A DNA stretch of 64,000 bases from Olivibacter domesticus (GCF_900109575.1 NZ_FOAF01000010.1:1-64000); one strand, 5' to 3'; positions 1 to 9,039 are shown, counted from the stretch's first letter. Numbers and translations are program-made. Notes: generated by a model not told the origin, from the letters alone.

Positions 1-9
1 CCTTTTACT

Positions 10-43
10 GGGCCGTACAGCACTGCTGTGCGGCCCTTTTTTT
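10..43 (+). terminator. Rho-independent terminator of an upstream gene
   Basis: A GC-rich hairpin (arms about 10-20 and 26-36, one G-U pair) is followed by seven T residues. It reads best on the plus strand and would end a transcript entering from outside the window. No part of that upstream gene is visible here. Confidence 0.75.
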
Positions 44-510
44 GTTATAACCGGTGCGGAACACCTTCCCTTCTTCTGTAAAAATATCCCTGCACATATG
101 CTTTCCCGGCCGCTACTGGATAATCTGTGCTATCTTAAATAAGTGAGGAGATCCCGACGGGGATGTGCACGCAGAGAGCGGTCCCGGCACTAAAACAAAA
201 GGGAGTGGTGGAACAGGGAAGGGAAAGATGCTGCTGTCTTAATCTTCTTTAAAGAAATCGGTCAGGGAAGCCAGGTATACCCCGTCCCAGCCTTCAGCAA
301 TACCGGCATATTCTTCCTCGGGTATATTGCTATGAATTAGTTCGAAAGAAGACATACTCCTTATATAGAAAAATATTCTATTTAAAATATCATTTAAAGC
401 TATCTTGAGTTCTTTCTTGCACTAGAATGGTTATACGATTTAAAGCTGGTTTCTCGACGATCTTTTATAGCTAACTAGCATATCGTAATATAATTAACTT
501 TTCTGATATA
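44..510. other. Intergenic stretch, mostly unassigned
   Basis: Apart from one possible 38-codon gene on the minus strand, I recognise nothing here. The first half (about 50-240) looks richer in G and C than the surrounding AT-rich intergenic DNA; the second half is AT-rich. No tRNA-like fold, transposase fragment or convincing reading frame was found by eye. Confidence 0.4.
239..355 (-). CDS. Possible 38-residue acidic small protein
   Basis: An unbroken frame of 38 codons runs from ATG to TAA. The product starts MSSFELIHSNIPEEEYAGIA and ends DFFKED; it is strongly acidic, with no signal peptide, membrane segment or known motif. An AGGAG stretch stands immediately upstream of the ATG, which is unusual in this window but spaced only one or two bases from the start. 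It lies alone in a gap, on the same strand as the following pseudouridine synthase but downstream of that gene's terminator. I do not recognise it. It may be a real small gene or a chance frame. Confidence 0.3.
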   Translation of the reverse strand: MSSFELIHSNIPEEEYAGIAEGWDGVYLASLTDFFKED

Positions 511-548
511 AAAATGCCCCCAATAGCATTTACTTTTGGAGGCATTTT
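511..548 (-). terminator. Terminator of the pseudouridine synthase gene
   Basis: Arms 511-523 and 536-548 pair over 13 positions; on the minus-strand transcript the single imperfect position is a U-G wobble, on the plus strand it is a C-A mismatch, so it works best for the minus strand. It lies about 30 bases beyond the stop codon of the pseudouridine synthase gene and ends in a T-rich tract. Confidence 0.75.
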
Positions 549-580
549 TTTTAATGTAATTTATTTAATAATGTTTGCTT

Positions 581-1984
581 CTATTTGATGAAATGTTTTA
601 ATTGAACAATTTCCTTCTCTTCTAAATACCTCCAACGGCCTCTAGGAAGATCCTTTTTAGTTAGATTAGCATATATAACACGATCAAGTTTTACTACATC
701 ATATCCTAGTGATTCAAATATACGACGTACAATCCTATTCTTTCCACTATGTATCTGTATACCTATTTCACGTTTACTTGCTCCTTGTACATAGGTAACT
801 TCATCGGGCTTAATGAATCCGTCCTCTAATTCTAAGCCATAAGATATTTTATTTAGATCTCCTTGAGTTAAGTTTTTATTTAACTCAATTTGATAAATTT
901 TCATTATGCTGTTTCTGGGATGAGAGAGTTTCTCTGCCAGGTTGCCATCATTAGTAAGGAGTAAAAGGCCCGTTGTATTGCGATCTAGGCGACCTACTGG
1001 ATAAATTCTTTCCTTTGATGCTTTCTCCACAAGATGCATGACAGTACGTCTTTCTTGAGGATCATCCGTGGTTGTGATATAATCTTTTGGTTTATTTAAT
1101 AATACATAAACCATTTTTTCTCGTTTAAGTTTCTCGCCATTATAACGAATTTCGTCCTTTGTGGTGTCCACTTTCACTCCAAGCTCTGTAACAACAATTC
1201 CGTTGACGGTAACAACACCCGCTTGAATGAGTTCATCAGCCTTACGACGAGAGCATATACCTGAATTAGCTATGTATCTATTTAAGCGTACTAAACCATT
1301 GTCTTCGCGTTCCTTAGAAAAACGTTGTGTGTTAGTTTTAAAACGATCGCCAGTCCCTTTTTTCTCGCTATCCTTCTCTTTCCAGCTCTTTGTTAATGGT
1401 CTGCCGTAGGGTTTGTCTGTATTGACACTGTCACTCCGTCTTTTTCGGTCAAATGATAGCCCCCCTTCTTGTGTCTTGTATTTATTAGGCCTGAAATCAG
1501 AGGGTTTATTTTCTTTATCGTTCCAGGTCTTCTTTGGCCTGTCAAAAGATCGTTCTCGCTCTTCGTTATTCCATCTCTTTTGACCGAATGACTTGTCGTC
1601 TTCTTTTCCTTGGTATTTGCTATTTTTAAAAGTAGGTTTTTTATTATCTCTTTCTTCCCAAACTCTTTTCGATCTATCGTATGGTTTATTTTCACCTTGA
1701 TTATTTCGACTTCTTTGGCCAAAAGCTTTACCGTCTTCCTTCGTTTGATACTTGTTATCTGTAGAATCGGATATTTCATTCCCTTTATTGGTCCAACTTT
1801 TCTTCCCGAATTTATTGTAGGGTTTGTCTTGATCTACATTATTATCCCGTCTTTTATGACCGAACGCCGTGCCTTCTTTTTTGTCAAATTTTTGATTTTT
1901 TTTATCAAAACTTTTAGCCGAAAACGACTGTTTTGACTTGCCGGATTTGTCGTCTCGACTGTTCCTTTTGTTGCTAAATGGCAT
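581..1984 (-). CDS. rluB: RluB/RsuA-family rRNA pseudouridine synthase with repeated basic N-terminus
   Basis: Converts a uridine in rRNA to pseudouridine. The C-terminal half is a standard RsuA/RluB enzyme: an S4 RNA-binding domain (about residues 231-280, VRLNRYIANSGICSRRKADE) then the catalytic domain with the family signature GRLDRNTTGLLLLTNDG, whose aspartate is the catalytic residue. At 467 residues it is about twice the usual length because of a roughly 225-residue charged, aromatic-spotted N-terminus. That region is built of four tandem units of 45-46 residues starting near residues 32, 78, 123 and 168, each with a K[FY]..[KQ]E.G..F[GD].[KR] opening and a W in the second half. It is presumably disordered and RNA-binding (inference). 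Such extensions are common in Bacteroidota RluB. It forms its own transcription unit. The exact rRNA target cannot be read from sequence. Confidence 0.88.
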   Translation of the reverse strand: MPFSNKRNSRDDKSGKSKQSFSAKSFDKKNQKFDKKEGTAFGHKRRDNNVDQDKPYNKFGKKSWTNKGNEISDSTDNKYQTKEDGKAFGQRSRNNQGENKPYDRSKRVWEERDNKKPTFKNSKYQGKEDDKSFGQKRWNNEERERSFDRPKKTWNDKENKPSDFRPNKYKTQEGGLSFDRKRRSDSVNTDKPYGRPLTKSWKEKDSEKKGTGDRFKTNTQRFSKEREDNGLVRLNRYIANSGICSRRKADELIQAGVVTVNGIVVTELGVKVDTTKDEIRYNGEKLKREKMVYVLLNKPKDYITTTDDPQERRTVMHLVEKASKERIYPVGRLDRNTTGLLLLTNDGNLAEKLSHPRNSIMKIYQIELNKNLTQGDLNKISYGLELEDGFIKPDEVTYVQGASKREIGIQIHSGKNRIVRRIFESLGYDVVKLDRVIYANLTKKDLPRGRWRYLEEKEIVQLKHFIK

Positions 1985-2195
1985 AATTTTTTTAGTGCGT
2001 AAATATTATGCAAAGTTACTTAAAATAATGTGTATTTAAGTATAAACGAAGTGAATTTTAACAAAAAATGAGACATATATATTACTAATAAAAATTGAAT
2101 TTTACAAGTGTCTTTTTGTAAGTGTTTGGAATGTAAGGAAATAATTTCTATATTTGCAATCGCTTTTTTGCATGACCAAAACAGAAAGGTAACGA

Positions 2196-2987
2196 ATGAT
2201 AAAAAAACACCTATGCATGTGCATGGTAGTTTTGGTAACTTTGGTTTTATCAAAGATGTTTTTATACAGTACTCCAATTGAGAGGAATATTAAAAATGCC
2301 ATTCCAACCAATGCACTAAGTGTTGACAATATTGCAAAGAAAAAGACAATATTTTCAACTTTAAATTTTGCCGATGAATATCTCCCAAGTGAGGATGAAA
2401 GTGTAAAGAAGAAGATTAGACGGTCATTAAAAGCGTATTCATTTGCAGGGCTTAAAACACACAAATTACATAAGAATGCTACCTCTTGGTTCCCGAAAAT
2501 TGAACCGATTCTAGAGCAGTATGGTATCCCGGATGATTTTAAATATTTGCCACTTGTAGAGAGTGGGTTAATAGAAGGTACTTCACATAGAGGCGCCTCG
2601 GGGATGTGGCAATTTATGCCTTCAACAGCTCGTGCTTTTGGATTAAAGGTCAACGGATCTATCGATGAGCGTCAAGATGTGATAAAGTCGACAATAGCCG
2701 CTTGTAAATACTTGAAAGTATTGTACAAAGATTTTGGTAACTGGACTTTAGTTGCCGCGGCCTATAATGTTGGCGGTGGAAGCTTAAGAAAAACTATCCG
2801 AAATCAAAAACAGGGCGATTATTATAAACTCAAGCTTAATAAGGAAACAGGAAATTACGTTTATAAACTTATTTCGACAAAAGAAATTATTGAAAATCCT
2901 AAGCAATATGGCTACAAACTTAAAAACGTTCCAGATCGTAAACTAGCATTAAAGAATGATGATACGGAAGAACTGAGTAGAATGTAG
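2196..2987 (+). CDS. Lytic transglycosylase (SLT domain, MltD-like)
   Basis: Cleaves the glycan strands of peptidoglycan. An N-terminal hydrophobic segment (about residues 5-25) serves as signal peptide or membrane anchor. The SLT domain follows from about residue 95: the catalytic glutamate in YLPLVESGL, then the family motif GASGMWQFMPSTAR and the later AAYNVGGG. There is no LysM repeat after the catalytic domain, so the protein (263 residues) is shorter than E. coli MltD. An AGAAAGG stretch lies 6-10 bases before the ATG. It stands alone between a minus-strand gene and uvrA. The enzyme class is clear; the physiological role is not. Confidence 0.85.
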   Translation: MIKKHLCMCMVVLVTLVLSKMFLYSTPIERNIKNAIPTNALSVDNIAKKKTIFSTLNFADEYLPSEDESVKKKIRRSLKAYSFAGLKTHKLHKNATSWFPKIEPILEQYGIPDDFKYLPLVESGLIEGTSHRGASGMWQFMPSTARAFGLKVNGSIDERQDVIKSTIAACKYLKVLYKDFGNWTLVAAAYNVGGGSLRKTIRNQKQGDYYKLKLNKETGNYVYKLISTKEIIENPKQYGYKLKNVPDRKLALKNDDTEELSRM

Positions 2988-3003
2988 TCATTTGGTAGCT
3001 TTG

Positions 3004-3056
3004 ATATTACAAATAACGGGGGCCGCATAGTATGCGGCCCCCGTTATTTGTAATAT
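3004..3056. terminator. Perfect 26-bp-arm palindrome after the transglycosylase gene
   Basis: Arms 3004-3029 and 3031-3056 are perfectly complementary around a single central base. The core contains GGGGGCCGCATA and its complement. It starts 17 bases past the transglycosylase stop codon, so termination is the simplest role, but there is no T-run right after the GC stem, only AT-rich continuation of the arms, and the length exceeds what a terminator needs. Confidence 0.6.
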
Positions 3057-3172
3057 AATGATTGCTTTGTTTTGACAACTAACAGCCATTATACCATAAA
3101 TATATGTAATTTTGTATATCCTTATTGGATGCAAATTTTACAACCAATATAGTCATTATTTCATTTGTGTAC

Positions 3173-6007
3173 ATGAAGAGCAGTAATACACCAGATTTAG
3201 GAGAGCAAAACGAACTTGAAGTATATGGAGCTAGGGTACATAACCTTAGAAATATAGATGTTATCATTCCAAGGAATGAATTGGTTGTTATAACTGGTTT
3301 AAGTGGAAGTGGAAAATCTTCTTTAGCATTTGATACCATTTATGCTGAAGGGCAAAGGCGTTACATGGAAACATTCAGTGCTTATAGCAGGCAGTTTATG
3401 GGCGGAATGGAACGCCCAGATGTAGATAAGATCGCGGGTTTGAGTCCGGTTATTGCAATTGAACAAAAAACAACTAGTAAAAATCCACGATCAACTGTTG
3501 GTACTATTACAGAGATTTACGATTTTATGCGCTTACTTTATGCACGTGTAGGAGAGGCCTTTTCCTACGTCAATGGTAAGAGAATGGAACGAATGTCGGA
3601 GGATCAAATAATAGACCGTATCATCATGCAGTTTGTAAACCAACCTATAAATATCTTAGCTCCTTTAATTAAAGGCCGTAAAGGACATTATAGAGAACTT
3701 TTTGAGCAGGTTCGAAAACAAGGATATGTCAAAGTAAGGGTAGACGGGGAGATTTTAGATCTGACACCTAAAATGCAGGTAGACCGCTATAAGATTCACG
3801 ATATTGAAGTGGTGATAGATCGTATATTGGTTTCAGATAAAGATAAGAAACGATTGCAGACTTCTGTACAGCAAGCAATGAAAGCTGCTAAAGGGATAAT
3901 AAAGATTAGTGACAAGGATAACAATGAATATTTTTTTAGTCGATATTTAATGGACCCGGAAAGTGGAATATCCTATGACGAACCTCAACCAAACACATTC
4001 TCCTTTAACTCGCCTTATGGAGCCTGCGAAAAGTGCGACGGTTTAGGCTATGTGTATGAAATAGATAAGAAGTCAGTTATACCGGATCCAACGCTAAGCG
4101 TGTTAAAAGGCGGATTGGCGCCATTAGGTGAATATAAAGATAATTGGACATTTCAACAATTAAAGGCTATTGCCAAAAAATACGATTTTTCCCTATCATC
4201 ACCTTTAGAAGCTCTTTCAGAAGAGCAGCTGGATATCTTACTTAATGGTGCACCCGACCTCATTACGGTTCCTGTTGCTTACAATAAGTGGAATGTGAAA
4301 GAGTATAAGATAACCTTTGATGGTTTATTTAAACTGCTAGAGGAACAATCCGAGAGAAAAGGCGATGATATGGAGCTATTCCGAGCCATGAAAACATGTC
4401 CAAGTTGTGGTGGTGCCAGATTAAAGAAAGAATCCTTACATTTTAAACTGGCGGACAGGAATATTTTTGATCTTTCTTCAATGGATATTGTAGCCCTGAC
4501 TGCTTGGTTCGAAAATCTGCAGGAAAAGCTAAACGAACGTCAGAATATTATAGCTGAAGAAATTCTTAAAGAAATTAGAAATCGTTTGAGCTTTTTACTT
4601 AATGTGGGTTTAGGGTACCTTACATTAGATAGAACAGCGAAAACGCTCTCCGGTGGCGAAGCACAGCGCATTAGGCTAGCCACACAAATTGGATCACAAT
4701 TAGTAAATGTATTGTATATTTTGGATGAACCCAGTATTGGCCTTCATCAACGAGATAATGAACGTTTAATTAATGCATTGAAACATTTGAGGGACATTGG
4801 CAACTCCGTCTTGGTAGTAGAACATGATAAAGACATGATTCTAGAAGCAGATTATGTAATAGACATGGGACCAGCGGCTGGGTTAAATGGCGGTACGATA
4901 GTGGCACATGGAACACCTTCTCAAATAAAAAAATCTCAAACATTGACTGCCGCCTATCTAAATGGTCAAAAGGAAATTGCTATTCCTAAAATCAGAAGAG
5001 ATGGAAATGGCTTAAAGTTAAAGCTAGACAAAGCAACGGGCAACAATCTGAAAAATGTTTCTGTTGAATTTCCATTGGGCAAGCTTATTACTGTTACGGG
5101 GGTATCTGGTAGTGGGAAGTCTACCTTAATCACGGAGACATTATATCCGATATTAAATCATCATTTTTTTAGAGCAAAGAAAACACCTATGCCTTATAGA
5201 AAGATGGAAGGATTAGAGCATATTGATAAGGTTATAGAAATTGATCAAACACCTATTGGCAGAACGCCTCGATCCAACCCTTCTACTTATACGGGAGTAT
5301 TTTCTGATATCAGAACGTTATACGTTCAATTACCTGAGGCTAAGATAAGAGGGTATAAGCCTGGAAGGTTTTCTTTTAATGTAAAAGGTGGTAGATGTGA
5401 AGTTTGTCAAGGAGCGGGTATGAAAGTAATTGAAATGAATTTTTTGCCCGATGTACAGGTGCCTTGCGAAGCATGTAATGGAAAACGATATAATAGAGAA
5501 ACGCTGGAAGTTAGATACAAGGGAAAGTCTATCAGTGATGTACTGGATATGAGTATAGATGAGGCAGTTCCCTTTTTTGAATCAATTCCAGCCATCTACA
5601 GAAAAATTAAAACCCTGCAAGACGTTGGTTTAGGGTATATTACGTTGGGGCAGTCGTCTGTCACACTGTCGGGTGGAGAAGCGCAACGAGTTAAATTAGC
5701 GACAGAGCTTTCGAAAAAAGATACTGGAAACACCTTTTATATTTTAGATGAGCCCACTACAGGCCTTCATTTTGAAGATGTACATGTTCTTTTAGGGGTA
5801 TTAAATAGACTGGTGGATAGAGGAAATACGGTGTTGGTAATAGAACATAATCTGGATGTCATTAAGGTTGCGGATTGGATTATCGACCTTGGACCTGAAG
5901 GTGGTGCAGCAGGTGGGCAGGTATTATTTAGCGGAACTCCGGAAGAGATGATAAAAACTAAGAAGGGGGAAACAGTTAGATTTTTGAAGGAAGAGTTAAG
6001 TGCATAG
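3173..6007 (+). CDS. uvrA: Excinuclease ABC subunit A
   Basis: Damage-recognition ATPase of nucleotide excision repair; loads UvrB at lesions. Two ABC modules are visible: Walker A GLSGSGKSS near residues 42-50 and VTGVSGSGKST in the second half, and two signature motifs LSGGEAQR. Zinc-binding cysteine pairs occur as CEKCDGLGY, CPSCGGAR and, in the second module, CEVCQGAG with CEACNGKRY. I chose the ATG at 3173 (MKSSNTPDLG) rather than an in-frame ATG at 3125, because it gives the usual family length of 944 residues and removes a 16-residue hydrophobic stretch not expected in UvrA. Its partner uvrC lies at 30.8-32.7 kb. It starts a three-gene plus-strand unit with the DUF59 and MgtC-like genes. 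Confidence 0.96.
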   Translation: MKSSNTPDLGEQNELEVYGARVHNLRNIDVIIPRNELVVITGLSGSGKSSLAFDTIYAEGQRRYMETFSAYSRQFMGGMERPDVDKIAGLSPVIAIEQKTTSKNPRSTVGTITEIYDFMRLLYARVGEAFSYVNGKRMERMSEDQIIDRIIMQFVNQPINILAPLIKGRKGHYRELFEQVRKQGYVKVRVDGEILDLTPKMQVDRYKIHDIEVVIDRILVSDKDKKRLQTSVQQAMKAAKGIIKISDKDNNEYFFSRYLMDPESGISYDEPQPNTFSFNSPYGACEKCDGLGYVYEIDKKSVIPDPTLSVLKGGLAPLGEYKDNWTFQQLKAIAKKYDFSLSSPLEALSEEQLDILLNGAPDLITVPVAYNKWNVKEYKITFDGLFKLLEEQSERKGDDMELFRAMKTCPSCGGARLKKESLHFKLADRNIFDLSSMDIVALTAWFENLQEKLNERQNIIAEEILKEIRNRLSFLLNVGLGYLTLDRTAKTLSGGEAQRIRLATQIGSQLVNVLYILDEPSIGLHQRDNERLINALKHLRDIGNSVLVVEHDKDMILEADYVIDMGPAAGLNGGTIVAHGTPSQIKKSQTLTAAYLNGQKEIAIPKIRRDGNGLKLKLDKATGNNLKNVSVEFPLGKLITVTGVSGSGKSTLITETLYPILNHHFFRAKKTPMPYRKMEGLEHIDKVIEIDQTPIGRTPRSNPSTYTGVFSDIRTLYVQLPEAKIRGYKPGRFSFNVKGGRCEVCQGAGMKVIEMNFLPDVQVPCEACNGKRYNRETLEVRYKGKSISDVLDMSIDEAVPFFESIPAIYRKIKTLQDVGLGYITLGQSSVTLSGGEAQRVKLATELSKKDTGNTFYILDEPTTGLHFEDVHVLLGVLNRLVDRGNTVLVIEHNLDVIKVADWIIDLGPEGGAAGGQVLFSGTPEEMIKTKKGETVRFLKEELSA

Positions 6008-6038
6008 CTATTGTTTGTTTAATCTAAAATAGAAGAAA

Positions 6039-6359
6039 ATGATCGTACTAGATAAATTAGGTATAGCAGATAAAATTAAAGAGAAATTGGAAACGGTTTT
6101 CGATCCGGAAATTCCTGTTAACATCTGTGAATTGGGGTTGATATATGAAATTATTACGAAAGAGGATGGTACTGCAAAAGTTATTATGACACTAACGGCC
6201 CCAGCGTGTCCTGTCGCGGGAGAGTTATTGGATGAAGTGCAACGAAAAGTAGCAGAAGTGGATGGTGTGAAAAATGCGCTAGTTGAATTAACATTTGACC
6301 CAAAATGGGATAAAAGCATGATGACCGATGAAGCGCGATTGGAATTGGGTTTTATGTAA
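6039..6359 (+). CDS. DUF59/MIP18-family Fe-S cluster assembly protein (SufT-like)
   Basis: A 106-residue single-domain protein of the MIP18/PaaD/SufT family, whose members help mature iron-sulfur proteins. Visible hallmarks are the DPEIPVNICELGLIY stretch near residue 25 and LTAPACPVAGEL, which carries the conserved cysteine. It begins 31 bases after uvrA and is followed almost directly by the MgtC-like gene, so the three are probably co-transcribed. In Bacteroidota such genes often sit in suf operons; no suf genes are present here, so the functional link is inference from family only. Confidence 0.82.
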   Translation: MIVLDKLGIADKIKEKLETVFDPEIPVNICELGLIYEIITKEDGTAKVIMTLTAPACPVAGELLDEVQRKVAEVDGVKNALVELTFDPKWDKSMMTDEARLELGFM

Positions 6360-6371
6360 TTGTCTTTAATT

Positions 6372-7043
6372 ATGCTTTCTCACAAAGAGATTGTTTTAAG
6401 ATTGATACTCGCAGCTATTCTGGGTGCGATAGTGGGGATAGAACGCGAGCGTAAAAATTGGACAGCGGGGATGCGTACGCATATGATGGTATGTTTAGGA
6501 TCTTCCTTAATGATGATGGTTTCTTCATTTGGTTTTGCGGATGTTTTAAATATGGACCACGTAACCTTAGATCCTTCTCGAATTGCAGCTCAAGTAGTAA
6601 GTGGAATAGGCTTTTTAGGTGCTGGGACAATCATATTGTTACGACAAGGTATTGTGCGTGGTTTAACTACAGCATCAGGTCTGTGGACAGTTGCGGGTGT
6701 GGGGTTGGCTTGTGGTGGTGGAATGTATTTTGCGGCGTCTATAACCACAGCTTTTGCATTGATTATTTTGTGGGCATTGCAGCCAATCGAAAAGAGATTT
6801 GTACAAAGATATACCCAGCGAACATTAAAATTGACTCTTGAAGATAAGGTAAATCCAATGTCCTTATTAGACGAATGGTTTAACATGGCAGAAATAAAAT
6901 TAGCTAATTTTAGCTATCATAAAGCTTCTAATGAAACGACAGTTGAATTGAAATTTGACGGCAAAGATGCCGATAATATTATGCAAGTATTGGAGAAGAT
7001 TAAAAACCACTCGGCTATTAAAGATATTTCTTGGAGTAAGTAG
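6372..7043 (+). CDS. MgtC/SapB-family inner-membrane protein
   Basis: Membrane protein of the MgtC/SapB/SrpB/YhiD family. The N-terminal domain has several transmembrane helices and the family signatures GIERERKNWTAGMRTHMMV and GIGFLGAGTII; the C-terminal 80 residues form a soluble ACT-like region. The family is tied to magnesium limitation, acid tolerance and virulence in other bacteria, but most environmental members are uncharacterised. The ATG at 6372 is preferred; a TTG at 6360 would add four residues. It is the last gene of the uvrA unit. Confidence 0.82.
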   Translation: MLSHKEIVLRLILAAILGAIVGIERERKNWTAGMRTHMMVCLGSSLMMMVSSFGFADVLNMDHVTLDPSRIAAQVVSGIGFLGAGTIILLRQGIVRGLTTASGLWTVAGVGLACGGGMYFAASITTAFALIILWALQPIEKRFVQRYTQRTLKLTLEDKVNPMSLLDEWFNMAEIKLANFSYHKASNETTVELKFDGKDADNIMQVLEKIKNHSAIKDISWSK

Positions 7044-7069
7044 TAAATAAATCACGAAATAATATTCAA

Positions 7070-8347
7070 TTAATTATTACCATCAACATCAACCTTCGAA
7101 GAATTTTTACTATTGGCCTCCAAGGCTTCCAAGGTTTTTACTGGTTGTTTATCTTTAGCATACAAGCCTCCACCGAATATTCCATGCCAAATATTTCTGG
7201 ATTCTTTTGTCAGTATAGGGGCTATAATAGCTAAAATTAAAACATATACAACAACAAAAGATTGGATAATAGGATTTAATCCGCCGGCCTTACCTATATT
7301 TGCCATGATGATAGAGAATTCTCCGCGTGCTGATAATGTAAATCCTATATCAAAAGATGTTTTTTTCTTTAAACCTGCAAATCTCGAAGCAAAATAACCA
7401 GAAGCAAGATTTCCTATAATAGTTACTAATGCCGCAATAGCGCCCCACATTATTGCTCCGCTGAGTGAAAAGGGGTCAATAGAAAGACCAAAACTGAAGA
7501 AGAACATTGCTCCGAAATAATCTTTATAAGGTGAAACTATTTGCTCAATTCGTTTAATATATTGCGAATCTGCTAAGACTAAGCCGGCCATTAAAGCACC
7601 AATCGCCTCCGCAACGTGAATAGTTTCCGAAAATCCAGCCACCAGAAATAATAAGCCAAAAATGATTAATATGAAGATTTCAGAAGATTTTACACTTAAT
7701 ATTTTGTCGATAAAAGGAACTAGTTTTCTTCCTAAAATTAGAAATATGAGTATAAAACCTAAAGCCAGGAGAGAAGTACCTGCTACCGTCCAAAAGGAGC
7801 CTCCACCAGTTAGTACTAAACCTGACAAGAAAGAAATATGCATGGCGATAAATAAATCATCAAACATAATCATGCCCATAATTACTTCTGTTTCCGGATT
7901 AGCCGTTCTTTTTAAATCAGTTAAGACTTTTGCAACAATAGCTGTGGAAGAGCTGGTCATAATCCCGCAAAGAATCATCATTTCCGCAAAAGGCAGATTC
8001 ATAAGCCACCCTATAAGTAAGCCTGAAACAAAATTTAATATGACGTAAATAGAGCCACCAGATACAATAGATTTACCTGATTTGATGAGGCGCCCGACTG
8101 AAAACTCCAAACCAAGATAGAAAAGTAGAAAGAGCACACCTAGTCTGCCCATGAAATCTATAAAGGGTTTGCTTTCAGTGAATTGTAAGTCTATTATCCC
8201 TATTTGTGGTGCATGATCCCCCAGCGCCATACCAATTAGAATAAAAAAAGGTATAACAGAAAAACGGAGTTTATTGGCTATTATCCCTACTAAAGCAACG
8301 AGTCCAACAGCAATTCCGATTTCTAAAATGAGGGTTTCTGTATGCAT
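7070..8347 (-). CDS. khtU: CPA2-family cation:proton antiporter, KhtU-like
   Basis: Probable K+(cation)/H+ antiporter in the inner membrane. The 425 residues are almost all hydrophobic segments, with the CPA2/KefB features GALMAGLVLADS and SARGEFSIIMANIG. There is no C-terminal RCK/TrkA-N domain, which fits the B. subtilis KhtU type rather than KefB. The gene upstream encodes a KhtT-like TrkA-C subunit, 31 bases away on the same strand; this pairing is the main support for the KhtU call. Substrate (potassium versus sodium or other ions) is inference from the family. Confidence 0.82.
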   Translation of the reverse strand: MHTETLILEIGIAVGLVALVGIIANKLRFSVIPFFILIGMALGDHAPQIGIIDLQFTESKPFIDFMGRLGVLFLLFYLGLEFSVGRLIKSGKSIVSGGSIYVILNFVSGLLIGWLMNLPFAEMMILCGIMTSSSTAIVAKVLTDLKRTANPETEVIMGMIMFDDLFIAMHISFLSGLVLTGGGSFWTVAGTSLLALGFILIFLILGRKLVPFIDKILSVKSSEIFILIIFGLLFLVAGFSETIHVAEAIGALMAGLVLADSQYIKRIEQIVSPYKDYFGAMFFFSFGLSIDPFSLSGAIMWGAIAALVTIIGNLASGYFASRFAGLKKKTSFDIGFTLSARGEFSIIMANIGKAGGLNPIIQSFVVVYVLILAIIAPILTKESRNIWHGIFGGGLYAKDKQPVKTLEALEANSKNSSKVDVDGNN

Positions 8348-8378
8348 ATATTCACATTGGTTTTAAGTTTAGCTTTAC

Positions 8379-8873
8379 TTAAACAGTTTGATAACTCCTT
8401 AATAGTTCTTTAAGCGATTTTATATTGCTGCGTTTACCGGCAACTACCAGTGTTGTGCCAGGTGTGATGAGGTATTCAGGGCCTGGATTGATGACACTAT
8501 CGTCGTCTTTAATAGCTGCAATGATAGAAGCACCTGTCTTTTGTCTTACACCTAGTTGACCGATTGTTTGCTGGTTGATAACAGTTTTGTCTTCCACTTT
8601 GTACCATTCGATAACTAAATCATTAACGGCAAGTTCCATAGTTTCCAAGGCCTTTGGCTTATAGGATAGACCGCCAATGATACCAGCTATTTGGCGCGAT
8701 TCTTCGTCGTTTAAGGTCATCACACATTTCGATTCATTTTCCTCTTCATCTAAACGGTACAATTCACGGTTACCGTCATCATGGATGACCACTACCATAT
8801 TGTCACCAGCACCAGTTTCAATTTGGTATTTTTTACCTATACCAGGTAAATCACTTTCCCTAACGATAGACAT
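8379..8873 (-). CDS. khtT: TrkA-C regulatory subunit of the antiporter, KhtT-like
   Basis: Cytoplasmic regulator of the adjacent antiporter. The sequence closely follows what I recall of B. subtilis KhtT: a start with ESDLPGIGKKYQIET, then VVVIHDDGNRELYR, EESRQIAGIIGGLSYKPKAL and NDLVIEWYKVE, followed by a C-terminal RCK_C/TrkA-C fold of about 75 residues ending in TTLVVAGKRSNIKSL. In B. subtilis the RCK_C domain senses cyclic di-AMP and pH; whether that holds here is inference. It is the promoter-proximal gene of khtT-khtU and is divergent from the metE remnant. Confidence 0.86.
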   Translation of the reverse strand: MSIVRESDLPGIGKKYQIETGAGDNMVVVIHDDGNRELYRLDEEENESKCVMTLNDEESRQIAGIIGGLSYKPKALETMELAVNDLVIEWYKVEDKTVINQQTIGQLGVRQKTGASIIAAIKDDDSVINPGPEYLITPGTTLVVAGKRSNIKSLKELLRSYQTV

Positions 8874-9008
8874 TTTAATCCTGATTTAATTTATAAATAG
8901 GCATTTGCCTTATATTTTTGAACTTTTTATGACGTAGAAGTATTTGCCCGATAAGTTTTTGGTGCATTAACTAACTTAATTAGTTAATGAAATACTTTTA
9001 CAAATGAA

Positions 9009-9039
9009 TTGCAAAGTTACTAAAATTATCTTAGGTTTG
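9009..9039 (+). promoter_or_regulatory. Bacteroidota-type promoter of the former metE gene
   Basis: A TTG at 9009-9011 and TAGGTTTG at 9032-9039 are 20 bases apart, matching the -33/-7 (TTG ... TAnnTTTG) promoter of Bacteroidota. Transcription would begin just downstream and run into the cobalamin riboswitch fragment. Confidence 0.55.

Noticed and set aside
52-148. Short minus-strand frame containing KHMCRDIFTEEGKVFRTG
   Set aside because: It would need to read through the terminator hairpin and has no support beyond the words themselves.
1227-1936. Plus-strand and alternative minus-strand frames within rluB
   Set aside because: Shadow frames created by the lysine-rich repeat codons of the real gene.
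3125-3172. N-terminal extension of UvrA from an upstream ATG
   Set aside because: The extra 16 residues are hydrophobic and atypical; the ATG at 3173 gives normal UvrA length.
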